Assembly (NCBI GenBank): GCA_002007465.1 | Contig: LNAC01000031.1 | Location: 3,055,705 to 3,119,704, forward strand | DNA: 64,000 nt | Source: Ailurus styani | Lineage: Eukaryota; Chordata; Mammalia; Carnivora; Ailuridae | Reading direction: 5' to 3' | In this document: in pieces, positions 1-11,940 of the stretch | Position numbering within the stretch: position 1 is the first letter of the stretch | Layout of the letters: every line of letters starts with the position of its first letter | Notes under the pieces: model-generated | Database searches by the model: none | Told to the model about the DNA's origin: nothing | What the model saw: the letters and a program-made list of their open reading frames with translations, nothing else | Translations under genes and position numbers: made by a program

Positions 1-19
1 TGGTAGACTCCTGCCTACC

Positions 20-550
20 TCTTCAGTACATTCTCTTTGCTTTTTTCCTTTATTCTATCAAAACAGGACTTCTCAGTTCCTTTGAAAATACAAAGTCTCT
101 CCTGTCTCAGCACCTTCCCTCTTGTCCTTTACCTTGTCTGGGTGTTCCTCTCCCCTCTTCAACTAACTTTAATTTACCAGTCAGAATTAATCACCACTTC
201 TTCAAAAGAGCCGGCTCTGCCCTAACACTCTTCAATGTAAACTCCCCCAGTAATAATCTCTACTGATATGTTTTAATTTTCCCTTATGGGACTTACCATG
301 ATTCATATCTGTGCATTTGTTTGGATGTTCATGTATTTTATAACACATGATGTTCATGTGTTTTATAACATGTGCATTTGTTTGGATGTTCATGTGTTTT
401 ATATATACTAGATTGTAAATTCTTTAAGGTCAGGGAATACATTATTCTATTCAGTGCTTCATCCCCAGTGCCTGGGACACTACCTGACACATGCATTAGA
501 AGGAACTCACTATTGTTTTATTGTCTAATGTTGAATTAAGTAAATAAACT
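20..550 (+). repeat. L2 LINE 3' region
   Basis: Ancient L2 LINE 3' end in sense orientation. The best part is about 405-550, which follows the familiar L2 terminus: a 'tagattgtaaattc..aaggtcaggga' block, then 'ccccagtgcctgggacac', ending near 'gttgaattaagtaaataa'. The upstream pyrimidine-rich part (about 90-230) is a weaker match. A local duplication interrupts it at 311-403. Confidence 0.65.
311..403. repeat. Local direct duplication, about 60-bp period
   Basis: The block 'tgcatttgtttggatgttca' occurs at about 312 and again at about 372, each followed by 'tgt(a/g)ttttata'. A partial third copy starting 'gatgttcatgtgttttataa' lies between them near 350. It looks like replication-slippage expansion inside the older L2. 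Confidence 0.85.
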
Positions 551-577
551 TTAAAAATAAAATGAAAACTTTAAAAG

Positions 578-880
578 AAACTTTTTTAAATTTTTTCAGT
601 GATCCAAGATTCATTGTTTATGCACCACACCCAGTGCTCCATGCAATACGTGCCCTCCTTAATACCCACCACCAGGCTCACCCATCCCCTCTCCCCCCTC
701 CCCTCCATAACCCTCAGTTTGTTTCTCAGAGTCCACAGTCTCTCATGATTCGCCTCCCCTTCCAATTTACCCCAATATACTTTTCCTTTCCTTCTCCTAG
801 AGTCCTCCACTTTATTCCTTATGTTCCACAAGTAAGTGAAACCATACAATAATTGACTTTCTCTGCTTTAACTCAAGTTA
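578..880 (-). repeat. Carnivore L1 3' end, antisense
   Basis: Reverse complement of a carnivore L1 3' UTR. Markers are 'gcaccacacccagtgctcca', 'gtgccctccttaatacccac', 'aaccctcagtttgtttctca' and, further right, 'attccttatgttccacaagt'. T-rich sequence at the left edge (about 580-595) fits the reversed poly(A) tail. The copy is 5'-truncated and carries no intact ORF. Confidence 0.88.
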
Positions 881-1320
881 TGCAGTAGCATTTGTCATGA
901 GGGCCGACTGGGATGATTACCTAGTGAAGAGCTTCACAGTGGCACAGCATTAGGGCATGGAATTAGTTTAAATAGTCTCCATAAGCCTCTCTTATAGCAC
1001 CTTCTCCTTAATCTGAAAAGACCAGTTTTCTCTTATTAAATGCTGTAATAAATTCTCTCACATTGGGAAGTTGCCTGCTAAGAAGACATCAATTCTCTTG
1101 GTAATTACCACAATCTCTATTTGTATCTATAATGAGAGTGGATCCCAGCAAACCAGAAAAAGTCTGGTTGCCTATATTCCAAAAGACTTGAAAGATTTTG
1201 CTAGCATATTTGGGTAGAAAACCAAAGAATACATTTGAATATGGATTCTAAATATTTTAGACTAAGGTAGATAGAATATAACATTGTATTAAATTTGGGT
1301 TTCATATATATTTAGACATG
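881..1320. other. No recognisable feature
   Basis: AT-rich sequence. I see no repeat family, coding frame or motif that I can support. Confidence 0.5.
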
Positions 1321-1324
1321 CAAT

Positions 1325-1835
1325 GAACATATAACCTAGCAGTTCCACATCTAAAAGTATTTAGTCAAAAGAAATAAAAATACATGTTTGAGAATACTTA
1401 TAAATGAATTTTTACAACATTATTCAGAAAATCCAAAAGCTGGAAATAATTCAAATGTCCACCAACTAGCAAATGGCTACACCAGTGGAACATTACTCAG
1501 CAATAAGAAGGAAGATAAAAAAATAAAAACATAAAATTATGCTGAGTGAGATAAGCCTAAACAAAAAACAAAACAAAACATAAACAAAAAATATATTATA
1601 TGCTCCCATTTAAATCAAATCTGAGAACAGGAAAAACTAACCTGTAGTGATAGAAATCCTATTGGTAGTTGTCTAGGGCAGGGAGTTGGGGAGATCAACT
1701 ACAAAGGGCACAATTACCTGATTGGGCTGATTGCATAGTCATGGACATTGGTCAAAAGTCATTTATTTGTAGATCAAAACAAGGGAATTTTGTTGTTTAT
1801 AAATAAAAACTCAATAAAGTTATTTGTTTTAATTG
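1325..1835 (+). repeat. Old L1 (L1M-type) 3' fragment
   Basis: Degenerate L1 3' UTR in sense orientation. It has the classic order: 'ccaaaagctggaaataattc' then 'aaatgtccaccaac', 'ggaacattactcagcaataa', 'atgctgagtgagataagcc' and 'tagtgatagaaatcct'. It ends in 'aataaaaactcaataaagtt'. Heavy divergence suggests it predates the carnivore-specific L1 copies. Confidence 0.8.
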
Positions 1836-2250
1836 GATTGGTTCAATTTATTGATATGGATCCACTTACCAGAGAGTCTGGATTTTAATGCATTAGCTCA
1901 AATAGCTGAGAAATGGCTGTAACAACTTTCTTGGTTGGTTGATGAAAATAATTAAAAATTAATCATGGACTATTGTCAATTAAGTCAAGATGCCAGATAT
2001 TCCTACATAATATCACTTATTCCTCAGTTTCTGAATATATCATTGAAATATACATACTCATCAACTGGCTGAAATCACCCATCACATGGAAACTAGAGAA
2101 AGAGTTACTATGTCAGAGAAAGCAAAGTGGAAGTTCCTGGAACTTCCTCTCCCCATCAGGTTTGAAAACTAAACACAATATCCCAAACCTAAATAAGCTG
2201 ATTATATTAGTGCCACCATCAAAGACTTGAAAAATGCAAAGTGGTAGCTT
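1836..2250. other. No recognisable feature
   Basis: No repeat family or gene recognised between the L1 fragment and the retroviral relic. Confidence 0.45.
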
Positions 2251-2254
2251 TTAT

Positions 2255-2490
2255 TACATACACACTTCACTTGCTGTTTTGTCTGTGCAGATGGTAGACA
2301 GATCTTGGAGACTAAAACTTGATCAGGTGTTGACTCCAGTTGCAGCTGTAAGATACTATTGGAATTTCTAAGTAGAGCAAATCGACATGAATCGGCACCT
2401 GGTACACAGCTATTGATTTGACAATTCTTTTTTCTCTACCAATTTCAGAGTATGATCAGACACAGTTCATTCTCCCCCAAAATGGCAAAA
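2255..2490 (+). pseudogene. Endogenous retrovirus pol relic, part 1
   Basis: Degraded retroviral reverse-transcriptase sequence. A short open stretch (about 2412-2486) reads like the segment just upstream of the RT active site, including an Ala-Ile-Asp-Leu run. It lies in a different frame from part 2 at 2816, and an L1 separates the two. It has no flanking gag, env or LTR in view and cannot encode a functional enzyme. The retroviral class is not assigned. Confidence 0.6.
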
Positions 2491-2815
2491 ATATAAACAG
2501 CATTGAAACAGACCCACAAATACAGAGAAAAAAACTGATGGTTGCCAGAGGGTTAGGAATGGGGACATGGGCAAAATGGATGAAGCGGAGTGGGAGGTAC
2601 AGGCTTCCAGTTATGGAACGAATTAAGTCACAGGAATTAAAGACATACCACAGGGAATATAGTTAATGGTATTATAACAGCATTTCATGGTAACAAATGG
2701 TAGCCACACTTGCGGTGAGCATAGCATAAGGTATAGATTTGTTGAATCACTGTGTGTACACCTGAAAGTAATGTTAACACTATGTGTCAACTACAGTTAA
2801 ATTTTTTTTTTAAAT
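2490..2815 (+). repeat. L1 3' end inserted in retroviral relic
   Basis: Sense-strand L1 3' UTR. It contains 'ctgatggttgccagagggtt', a 'tacaggcttccagttatgga' block, 'gggaatatagttaatggtat' and 'tgtacacctgaaagtaatg'. It ends in an A/T-rich tail near 2800-2815. Retroviral pol sequence on both sides shows that it landed in an already integrated provirus or provirus fragment. Confidence 0.78.
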
Positions 2816-3640
2816 TACCCTTGTATTGTCTCATCTCCAGGCTATCTCACTTCTCATGCTCTCTAATTTAGTCTTCAGAGATCTTAATCATATTGGCATC
2901 TCAACAAAAATCTGGCCCATTACATTGATGACATCATGCTGATTGGAAAAGATAAGCAAAAAGTAGCAAGTATCATTGTAAGACACAAACATGCCATGAG
3001 ATGGGAAATTAGCCCATGAAAACTCAGAGAGTATCACCATGAAGTTTCTAGGGGTCTACTAGTCTGAAGCATGCCTGGAAATCAAGCAAAGGACCAGTTG
3101 TTGCACCTTGCACTGATTATTGCTATAAAAGAGTTAACCAGGATCTACAGTACTCATTTGATTTTAGAATCAGGTAACATATTACAGTGTGCTGCTCCAA
3201 TCCATGGGCTGAGTAACCCAGAGGCTGCCAAATTTCAGTGACGCTCAGAGAAACGGAATATTCTACAGCAGGTACACGGCATTGTACAAGATGTTCTTCC
3301 ACTTGGGCCTTATGACTCAGAAGATTAATGGTACTCATAGTGGCAAAAATACACTGTGTAGAAATTCTGACAAGACTGAAAAGCACAAGATTTTTAGAGC
3401 AAAGCCATATCCTCTTCTGTAACGAGTCCTCCTCTTTTGAGATGGATTTGATAACTACTGTCCTGAGATGGATCATGTGATCAGTAGGAATCTGTAGCTC
3501 CCTTTCTGAAACACCAAGAGACTTCTACCCTCTCTTACTCCAACTCTGTGATACTTAAGCTATGACTCTGCATACTACATTTTCAAGATTTCTTTGTCAA
3601 CAGGCTTCCCATTAAGTTATCCCAATAGGAGACTGTAGGG
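2816..3640 (+). pseudogene. Endogenous retrovirus pol relic, part 2
   Basis: Continuation of the retroviral RT. A YIDD active-site motif (the YxDD signature of reverse transcriptases) is readable at 2921-2932. The frame hits a TGA at 3017-3019. Homology-like patches continue through the RT thumb/connection region to about 3640 with frame changes and stops. The element is an old, dead copy. Which ERV class it belongs to is uncertain. Confidence 0.62.
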
Positions 3641-6555
3641 GGGAAATACTGAGTGTGAAGTTCAAACATTTATATGATGTCATTTAGGATGGGAAAATAT
3701 TTAGCAATGCAATTTTAATTCAAAGTTTGGGTTCACAAAAGTTACTCCTTCATCAGTGGCCCCAAGAGCATACATTGGGAGACTATGTATAATATTTTCT
3801 AATGAGAAGATACTAAATTAAAATTTAATATTAAATATTTTAAATCCAGATATGTCATGCTTTCATGCTGGGATAAGTGTATGCCCAAGAAATAAACCAG
3901 TGTCACTGGCTTTGCATACTTTAAATATAAACATTTGTCTGCCTGACACAAACCTTCAAAAGATTTGTCATAATTCAGTCCACATTCTGTTAAAGATCTA
4001 CCAGATTCCAGAGACAACTAAAATATGTGCCATAGACAACCACACACACACAGTATTTCATAACCGAATTTAAAAGCACAGTTTGCATTATTAAGTCACC
4101 CAAGGTACTAATGTTTCTGTGAGAGTGTCAAAATTAGAAAATCACTGTAACATTCCTTTTGAGACTGATTACATACCCTCCCATAATTCATCACACTAGC
4201 AGTTTAGAGAATCTGTAGAGTCAGTCTGTGGGACCTTTGTTCTGGGTCTAGAATGAAGTTTGGTGTTTGCCTTGTGGCATGCAGGTGTCTCTATGACTTA
4301 CAAGGTTTGTTCCTAAGGGCATTCCTGTGAAAAAAAACAAAGGTTAGGAAAAAATGGTAAACACTGAGTAATAAAAGGAAGTTAATTACGCCAGGTGAAA
4401 GGCCACAGAATTCTATTTTAGCACCTGCAAAAGTATGCCAATATTTATGCAACATTCTTCTGGGATTTATGGGAGATATCAGTTTTTAAGACACTCTACC
4501 TTTCCTTTATTTTTTAGTTCCAGCCATCTGTGGGCAATATATATATATAAAGGGGATGATCTGGCAAAGTATGAAACACAACAAACTGTAAGACTTTGAG
4601 CCTTGTATAACAAAATATAAAAACAAAGATCAAAGCCACAAGGCGCACTGGATGATTGTTTGGTTTTTTAAAAGAACAGCCCAAAGCAAGGAAAAAAATT
4701 CCCCAACTTCTAAACAATCAGAGAGTATCAGCAAAACATAAACAAGAGAATGTTTATCTTATACCTACCACAGAATCTCCTTGAGTCTCTTTCCTGTGTA
4801 AGCCTTTAGCCAGCTGGACACACAGTAAACTGGGCAGCCTGCTTTAATTTACTTAGAATGAGAGATTATTTTGAAGATCTGGTGGTACTCTTTATGAAGT
4901 CAAATCCAAGAAAACAAACTCACATGTGTAAATGTGTAAATCCAAAAAAAATTAGATATACAATATAATGAAAATGAATTCTCTGGGACAGCAAGAAAAA
5001 AATTTTTTTCCAAGCAATATAGATCCTAATGCTGATAAATGAACTTATCTTTGAAGAGAAAAACCTCACTGTTTAAAGATACTTTTATGTTGTTGCTGGG
5101 CTTTTTCTTCCATGAGCTAAATATCCAGAGATAATATATATTGTTACTGAGTAGAAAGGCACGGTCCTCACTTGTACGTATCCAGATGTGAAAGCACCTT
5201 TCTGCACTATCTTCTAAAAGTAAAAGTAGGTAATATTTTTATCCTATGTTCTTAGATAAAGTTTATAAATCTAGCTTGAAAAAGCCTCTTTTCTTTAATT
5301 CTATAACACGAACTTTGAAATGTTGCTTGGTAGCCCCAGAAGCCCAAAGTGAATAACACAGTATCTTTATCAGCTAACCATAGTGCTCAATACTGCTTCA
5401 TATGGATTAATAAAAAGAAAATTTGAACAGAAAACCTATAATATGTGACTTTAGGACAGAAAAGTAAACTTAATTTAATATATTGTTTTGAAATTCAGTG
5501 ATCATTGTTTCTTGTTGCTGGCCATGAATAAAGACATTTTTGAAGCCCAAGTTCATCTTTAAATAAATCTAAGATTGATAGTAAAATGCATCCTTAAGGG
5601 TAGGTACTATGGTAAGAAAAAATAAATTTTTTTAAAAAAATGCCTTTTAGGTTCTTTCCTTTCCATTTTAACTGCTATAATCTAACTTGAGTTTATATCA
5701 TTACACAAATCTGTTGATTTTATTAGGTTTGCTGCTAACATTTGTGAAGCTTGAACTAAGAATACAAATAGAAACCCATATACTATCTATGTAAGTATTT
5801 AATAGTCATACATCAAGCTAACAGATTATTAAATAAAATGTGTACTTTACTGCTACCTTGAAAATATATTTGATAATGATCAGATTAGTCAAGCTTGAAT
5901 TGAGAATTTTTGATTCCTCAAAGTTCTGCACATGAAATTGATAACATGAGAAGAGCTTGCTGCCAACCCCTGGTTTCTGACTCACAACCTCATCCAGCAG
6001 CCTCCCATCAGCAGCTCCGAACTCCACCATAAGGTGCCCTGTGTAGACTTTAGCCTGTATGTCCTAGTTCTGTCCCTTCATGCCTACAGCAAATAGCTAT
6101 CCATTGGTCACTTTTTAGGCATATGTATGTGAATAAAGCAGCATGGTCCACCCTTGGAAAGAAAAAGACATGAGTAAAAGGCTGTGACAGGCCTTAAAAT
6201 GTGTTTGGGGCCATTTGAACAGAGAATTTGGGGTTCTGGGCACCCAAAGGCAAGGTATATAGGCTATAGCTGGATCCAACCCCTTGCCCAATGGAGGGAT
6301 CACAGGTGGAGGACAGCCTAAAGGGGACCCCACAAGCACAGGACCCAGAGTCAGGGAACTTCTTTGCCCTGGTCTATTGGCGATTGGGATTTCCCCACCC
6401 ACTGTCACCTTTAATTTACTCTACCTGTAAATGTCATATTCAAAATTGCATTTATTACCAGTTCATGATTACATTTTCGCTTTCTTCTGAATTCCCTAAG
6501 ATGGCAATAAAAGTATTACAATACACATATTTGTTTAAACTAGAAGCTTTAGGGT
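3641..6555. other. 2.9 kb without recognised elements
   Basis: I recognise no repeat family here. A 97-codon frame on the minus strand (6115-6408) and other short frames show no family resemblance and no coding bias that I can argue for. Short (CA) and (TA) runs occur near 4040 and 4535. Very old repeats could be present below my recognition threshold. Confidence 0.45.
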
Positions 6556-6559
6556 CTTA

Positions 6560-7235
6560 AACTCTTCTTTCAACACTTTGTTTCAATACTCTATTTTTTA
6601 GCTAAAACATCTCTAATATTCATAAGCTCCTTTCTACTCAAATTGCCATTGTACCAGATTAAAATGTCATTATTTTTCTACATTATAGCAATGCCCTCCT
6701 AAAAGGTTTTCCTGCCCATGTCATGTCCTAGCCCAGTTCATTCCCTGCTCTTTCTAAAGCACAATTGTAGTCGTCGTTATCTTCAAAAATTTTCATGCCT
6801 GCCCACTGCCAAAAGGATAAAGCTAACATAAGAATTTAGCTGGCATTTTTCAGTATGTTTTTTCCTTCATGACTTTTTTCAGTATGGCTCCAGCCTCATC
6901 AGCAGTCATTCTTCCCTGGGCCCATCTTGCCTTTCTCTTTGGTCACATGAGGCTGCTCATCATTCTCAGAATATCACATGCCTCTTCACTTCTTCCTCTT
7001 TTCTCATGCTATTTCTTTTTATCTGGGATGCCTTTCTCCAGTTCTGATGCTTTATGGACTCTTTCTCATCCTCCAAAAATTTTAAATGTCCCTACAGATA
7101 TTACAGATCTCTTTGAGCCTCAGGCAAATTTAATAATTAATTTTACCCTCATCTGTGTCCTGATTAAATTTTATGTCTACCTTTCTTACAGCATTTATCA
7201 AATTAGCATAATGCATATTGAGCTTAGCTGAATGG
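6560..7235 (+). repeat. L2 LINE 3' fragment
   Basis: Sense L2. In order it has a 'cctgcccactgccaaaaggataaagct' block (position about 6797), pyrimidine-rich sequence with 'tgctatttctttttatctgg' (about 7007), a 'gatgcctttctcc' box, and 'cagcatttatcaaattagca'. The order of these patches matches the L2 3' half. Divergence is high. Confidence 0.65.
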
Positions 7236-7790
7236 CAGAAGTGATTGTTCAATTTACATTAATTAGCTCTTGGTTTGGACTTCCTCAGAAGCACACTCTG
7301 AGACAAGGGTTTGTGTGCAAATAACTCATTTGAAAAGTACAGAAATCACAGATACACAGTAGAGAAGTGAAACAAGAAAAGAAAAAGAAAACAGCAAATA
7401 AAATTCACATCAGGGAGCCAGATAACCCTGGAGGAACTAGAACTTACGACATGAGTCCCCCCAAAAGATGGGGCAGCTACAGTACCCTAGCTCCCATTGG
7501 CAATGCCTAAATACTCTGCCCGGAAGTGTTAATTCCCCCTGTATTTTGACTAGCTTTAGAGGTAGAGTGGCTTTCCCTTTTTGAGAAAAATTCTCAGGCA
7601 AAGAAACACAGACACTAGCAGTTGGAAGCTGTGGTCCTTGTCAAATGCTCAGAAAGCCCAAATCTACAATCCTATAGTCTTTGTGGCATGGTATGCAATA
7701 AACAGGGAATGATGGCTTATGGTCCTTCTACTATTAACAATCTGTTTATAATCTCCAGCTTCACTAACATTGCCTGAAGGCCACCAACAC
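7236..7790. other. Possible unclassified interspersed repeat
   Basis: The block from about 7275 ('cctcagaagcacactctgag', then 'gtttgtgtgcaaataactca') resembles a widespread old mammalian interspersed repeat. I cannot name its family with confidence. No coding frame is supported. Confidence 0.3.
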
Positions 7791-7794
7791 ATTA

Positions 7795-7905
7795 ATCACT
7801 ATAAAAGTTCTACTTTATTTAATCTTCACAGCACTAAAAGGAAGCTATTTTTAGAAACATTTTACAGGAGAAATGAATGATCAGTCTTTAAGTCAGAGAA
7901 TTTCG
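7795..7905 (-). repeat. MIR SINE remnant, antisense
   Basis: Weak MIR match in antisense orientation: 'atttaatcttcacagcacta' followed by 'cattttacaggagaaatgaa'. This corresponds to the MIR core block that usually reads cattttacagatgaggaaac. Confidence 0.45.
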
Positions 7906-8192
7906 ACCATAGAGTTAAGGAGATGCAGAAAAGACATTTGAATCCAAGAATTTTTCAAATGATTTACAAATACTTAATAAAAAGATCTAGAAGAACTAAA
8001 CTGACTATTTCAGCTTTTGTACGTCATCTGTTTAGGTTTAATTTTAGAATCAAAATGCTGATTAAAATGGGCATATTTTATTATTTCTATGACTTATTTT
8101 AAAAAAGAAATTTTACATTTAATCCAAATTTGTGAAATCTAAATAACAGTTTTATTTATAAATTACTATGAGAATAATTAACAAAAACAATG

Positions 8193-8270
8193 CAGTATTG
8201 CATGGAGCACTGGGTGTGGTGCATAAACAATGAATCTTGGATCACTGAAAAATAAAAAATAAAAAATAAA
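8193..8270 (+). repeat. Short L1 3' terminus
   Basis: Extremely 5'-truncated L1. It has the carnivore 3' terminal block 'gcatggagcactgggtgtgg', then 'tgcataaacaatgaatc', followed by an A-rich tail (AAATAAAAAAT). A SINE inserted into or right after that tail. Confidence 0.8.
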
Positions 8271-8283
8271 TAAAAATCAATGA

Positions 8284-8522
8284 CAGGGGTGCCTGGGTGG
8301 CTCAGTTGGTTAAGTGTCTGCCTTTGGCTCAGGTCATGATCCCCAGGTTCTGGGATCAAACCCTGCATTGGGTTCTCTGATCCTCGGGGAGTCTGCATCT
8401 CGCTCCCTCTGCCTGCCACTCCCCCTGCTTGTGCTCTCTCAATTTCTCTTTTCCTCTCTCTCTCTCTCTCCCGTTCTCTCTCTATAAAAAATAACTAAAA
8501 TCTTTAAAAAAATAAAAATTAA
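8284..8522 (+). mobile_element. Can-SINE (SINEC)
   Basis: tRNA-Lys-derived head with an A-box-like 'tggctcagttggttaag', body, expanded (CT)n and A-rich tail. Flanked by a 13-bp TSD, 'taaaaatcaatga', at 8271-8283 and 8523-8535. It landed in the A-rich tail of the L1 fragment just upstream. Confidence 0.95.
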
Positions 8523-8835
8523 TAAAAATCAATGATAAAAGCAATATAGTACCATACTAAAGCAAAAATACTAAATTTTATTTTGAAATACTACAAAAGT
8601 TCTAAATATCTACATATATGTCATTATTAGAAATATTAATGGATAAAAATTGTAACTTAATGAATTCTTTTTTTTAAAAAAAATTAAACATAAATCAATA
8701 CATGCCTTTGTGGAGTTTATCCATGAAAACTACCTAAAAGTTTGAAACAAATTTTTTTTCACTTGTAATAAAAATCCTGGTCACTGTATATTTGAGTGAT
8801 ACTTTCCATTCTTCCATATTTTACAATTTGCCTCC
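8523..8835. other. No recognisable feature
   Basis: AT-rich sequence after the TSD. Nothing supported. Confidence 0.45.
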
Positions 8836-8874
8836 AAAGGCAGATGCCCAACGACTGAGCCACCCAAATGCCCT
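8836..8874 (-). mobile_element. Can-SINE head fragment
   Basis: Only the first ~39 bp of the SINE, in antisense ('gactgagccacccaaatgcc'), is present. There is no body or tail, so this is probably a deletion remnant of an older insertion. Confidence 0.75.
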
Positions 8875-9465
8875 GCAACTAAATTATATTTTAAAGGCTT
8901 TCCCATTGTATAGCTACATAAGCTGTGGCACATTCTAAAATATCCATAAAATGACTTCTACCTCATTTGTATTCTGCATTTGTAAATTCTGTCTCGAGTA
9001 AAATAAGCAATTGGGTGCAACATTTGCAAACTTTTATAAACACCATTTTAATTACTCTGCACTCCTGAATCCTTCTGTTTGGATTCAAGGCAGTGATGTC
9101 AAACATTATGAGAGTGTTTACTACTTTGGAGTGGGAAGGGACACTTATATGGTACATCTGTGTATTTTAGGAGACTGCACAATATAACCCAAACACACAC
9201 ACAAGATTATAGGTAATTTCAATTTTAGACTAGATTAACACAAGATGATCATTGGTTTTAGTAAGTCTAATGCTTCACAGCATTTCAGTTTAATTAAAAA
9301 ATATTTTACAATTCCAAATGGCCTCTGAACTTACTCTGTTTCCAACTATGATAACAAACCAAAAAGAAATGTTAGCAATATAATTCAATCCTTTACGAGG
9401 AAGGATTCTTAGAATATCATGAATTGATATTAATCAGTTTTAGTTCTAGCTTTTGTTACTCTCTA
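8875..9465. other. No recognisable feature
   Basis: No family or gene recognised. A short (CA)n run lies near 9192-9203. Confidence 0.45.
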
Positions 9466-9466
9466 A

Positions 9467-9590
9467 TTTGTTCATTTATTCAACAAATGTTTATTAAGCT
9501 TCTTCTATTGGCAGCCCTTAGACTAGGTACTCGTAACACAAAATATAATTATAAATAAGTACCTCTTCTTAAGGAATGCCAGCTGGTGAA
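9467..9590 (-). repeat. L2 3' terminus, antisense
   Basis: Reverse complement of the L2 3' end: 'ttcaacaaatgtttattaag', then a 'cttagactaggtactcgtaaca' block (from about 9517), which aligns to the L2 'ggcactgttctaggtgctgg' region. Confidence 0.6.
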
Positions 9591-9610
9591 TTTATCCCCC
9601 TTTCCTTTAC

Positions 9611-9615
9611 ATATT

Positions 9616-9662
<47 letters not shown>

Positions 9663-9786
9663 TTTTAAGTAGGCTCCATGCACATCATGGAGTCAAACGC
9701 CAGCCTTCAATTCAGGACCCTGAGATCCAGACCTGAGCTGAGATCAAGAGGTACACGCTTAACCAACTGAGCCATCCAGGTGCCCC
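9611..9786 (-). mobile_element. Can-SINE with expanded TTTA tail
   Basis: Antisense SINE. A (TTTA)n run of about 12 units (9614-9665) is the expanded tail, followed by body and head ending 'ctgagccatccaggtgcccc'. The body ('ggctccatgcacatcatgga') differs from the common copies in the window, suggesting an older subfamily. Confidence 0.92.
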
Positions 9787-9879
9787 TATCCTCCTGTCCT
9801 TTAAAAGAGGTACCCTAACTAATTTGAAATACCAAAGAGTTAATATATAGCACAAAGTCTTGCAAGTAAATCCTCTTTA

Positions 9880-11140
9880 ACTTTCATGGGACTCTTCTGA
9901 TATGTCTGCATTAAAGTTCATGTCAATTGACCAAATTTTGACTTTATTCCATTTCAGTAGATCTCACTCACATTCCCACATCCAAAACAGTCCCATTTCT
10001 AGGATCACAAACATAATTTTTTTCTGGTCCAAATATCACATTATTTCATTCTTTCACTACCTTTCTTTCATTACAAGTGTCATTTCACATCCTCAAAATC
10101 TTCTAGTCCTTTAATCTCTCTATTTTTTATACTATCATTGTTCTTTTAATTTCCTTCCCTGACAAGTCTGCAGCCTATGATCTATAAATTCCCATTACTA
10201 TCTTCCACTCTACCCTAACCTGAATAAATTCAAAGGTCTGTATTCTCTCTTCCCTATAGCTAGGGTCCTAGGTACTGCATGACAAAAATCACAATACCCT
10301 ATTGATTTGTTTCATGAGAAGTCAGGGTCTCCAAAGTTATCAACCAGGGGTAACAAATTTTGTAACTCTCCCTGGTCAGACACCTCTGTCATTTTCCTCA
10401 GATTAAGATATTTATAAATGTATGTAAATCCCATAATGCAAGGTCCTTATCACTTACTTCCTTACCATTTAAAAAAAATTTGATCGCTTCAGCAAGTGTC
10501 CTTTGCTTGGAATTCCTTGCCTTTATCTATCTTTCAGCCCATCTTTCTTACTCAAGACTAAGTAAATCTTCAACCTCCTCCTTACACACTGTGTTCACTA
10601 ATTTCATACTTTCTCCACCATCCTTTACCTCATAAAAAATCCCATTTTATAAAACCTTTCCTTGACTTACAGCTGACTCTTTTGCTCTTACTTTCTGTAG
10701 TCTTTTCAGATTATTCTACTAATAGTTTTCTCTATTGTTTCCATTCCCATTCCATGACCACCGGCTTCCAACCGATTTCCAATGGCACTACTTACTAATG
10801 GCCTTCTAGTTTCCAAATTAAAGTGAGATTTTCTATCACTACACAATTTGATATTTCTGTCATACCTCACATTAATAACCACTACTTGAAACTCTCCTCT
10901 TCCCTGATTTTTATGAACCCAACTACTTACTGATTTTTCATCCTTCCTTTTAGGCTACTTTTCAGCAGAGTCCTTCTAGGGTCCATCTCCTTCACCCACA
11001 TCACTGTAAGTTTGTGCTCCCTTTGGCTCTTTCCACTCTTCTTATGCTAGATATTCCATGTGGTTGATTTCAATCACATCCTTGGTTTCATCTGGCACAT
11101 TAATTCTGATGACCCCCGAACCACATAACCATTTTAGATC
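9880..11140 (+). repeat. Probable degraded L2 LINE
   Basis: A long pyrimidine-rich stretch with patches like L2 ORF2/3' sequence, for example 'gtccatctccttcacccaca' (about 10981), then a 'ctctttccactcttcttatgc' block, and 'catctggcacattaattctg' (about 11090). Matches are weak and discontinuous. It may contain several old fragments. Confidence 0.4.
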
Positions 11141-11219
11141 GCCATCTTCCTGTTAAGCAGCAGACTTATATATGTTATGCCTAATGGTTAAATAAGCTTC
11201 AAATACTGAATACTATCTA

Positions 11220-11420
11220 TTAAGTACTCATCATGCAATTACTGCTTAGCATAGGCACTGTTCCAAATATTTAAAATTTATGAGTTCATTTATTCTTCAC
11301 AATAATTCTAAGCAAATACCACCATTATCTCTGATTATAGATGAGAAAACTGAGACTAATTGTGTTCACCCAAGGACATAAAGCTTATAAGTAATAAAGC
11401 AATCTTAACTACTGTACTAC
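11220..11420 (-). repeat. MIR SINE, antisense
   Basis: Antisense MIR: 'ttcacaataattctaagcaa', then 'taccaccattatc', 'gatgagaaaactgagactaa' and 'cacccaaggacataaagctt'. This is the MIR core order. Confidence 0.7.
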
Positions 11421-11479
11421 TACATTGTATCTAGAGGTCCTGCAAATACTCAGAGCTGAAAATATTTAAACTTTAAGGA

Positions 11480-11695
11480 ACTTCCTTACCTATCTCCACC
11501 AGTTTGGATGCCCTGGTTCTGTGTTTCATGGCTCCCTAATTAGCATACTTCTGTAATTGTTTTTGTTTTTTACTTTTCTATCCATCTTACTAGATTATTA
11601 GTTGCTTAAGATCATGCTTTTATCCTGAACACATAAAACCTAGCTTCACATATATTACTTAATTTTATTAGTTGAATAAATTAGTTAAAAATATT
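11480..11695 (+). repeat. L2 3' fragment
   Basis: A weak sense match to the L2 3' end: 'tactagattattagttgctt', then 'cctgaacacataaaacctag' and a 'gttgaataaa' terminus. Confidence 0.45.
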
Positions 11696-11750
11696 TACCA
11701 TAGTATTTTTTTCATTGTTTGTTTCACCAGCGTCTATAAGAAATTTTATT

Positions 11751-11930
11751 TTAAAAAAAAAGATTTTATTTATTTATTTGAGAGAGAGAGAGCAGGAGCA
11801 AACAGAGAGAGAGGAAGAAGCAGACTCCCACTGAGCAGGGAGCCCAATGCAGGGCTTGATTCCAGGACCCTGGGATGATGACCTGAGCTGAAGGCAGATG
11901 CTTAACTGACTGAGACACCCAGGTGCCCCA
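11751..11930 (-). mobile_element. Can-SINE
   Basis: Antisense SINE: reversed tail 'aaagattttatttatttatt', GA-rich run, body 'agcagggagcccaatgcagg', head 'gacacccaggtgcccca'. Flanked by a TSD of about 11 bp, 'agaaattttat' at 11739-11749 and 'agaaattttct' at 11930-11940. Confidence 0.94.
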
Positions 11931-11940
11931 GAAATTTTCT

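Noticed and set aside
6115..6408. 97-codon minus-strand frame in slightly GC-richer sequence
   Set aside because: Considered as a possible exon or pseudogene, but no family resemblance, splice context or conserved motif could be argued.
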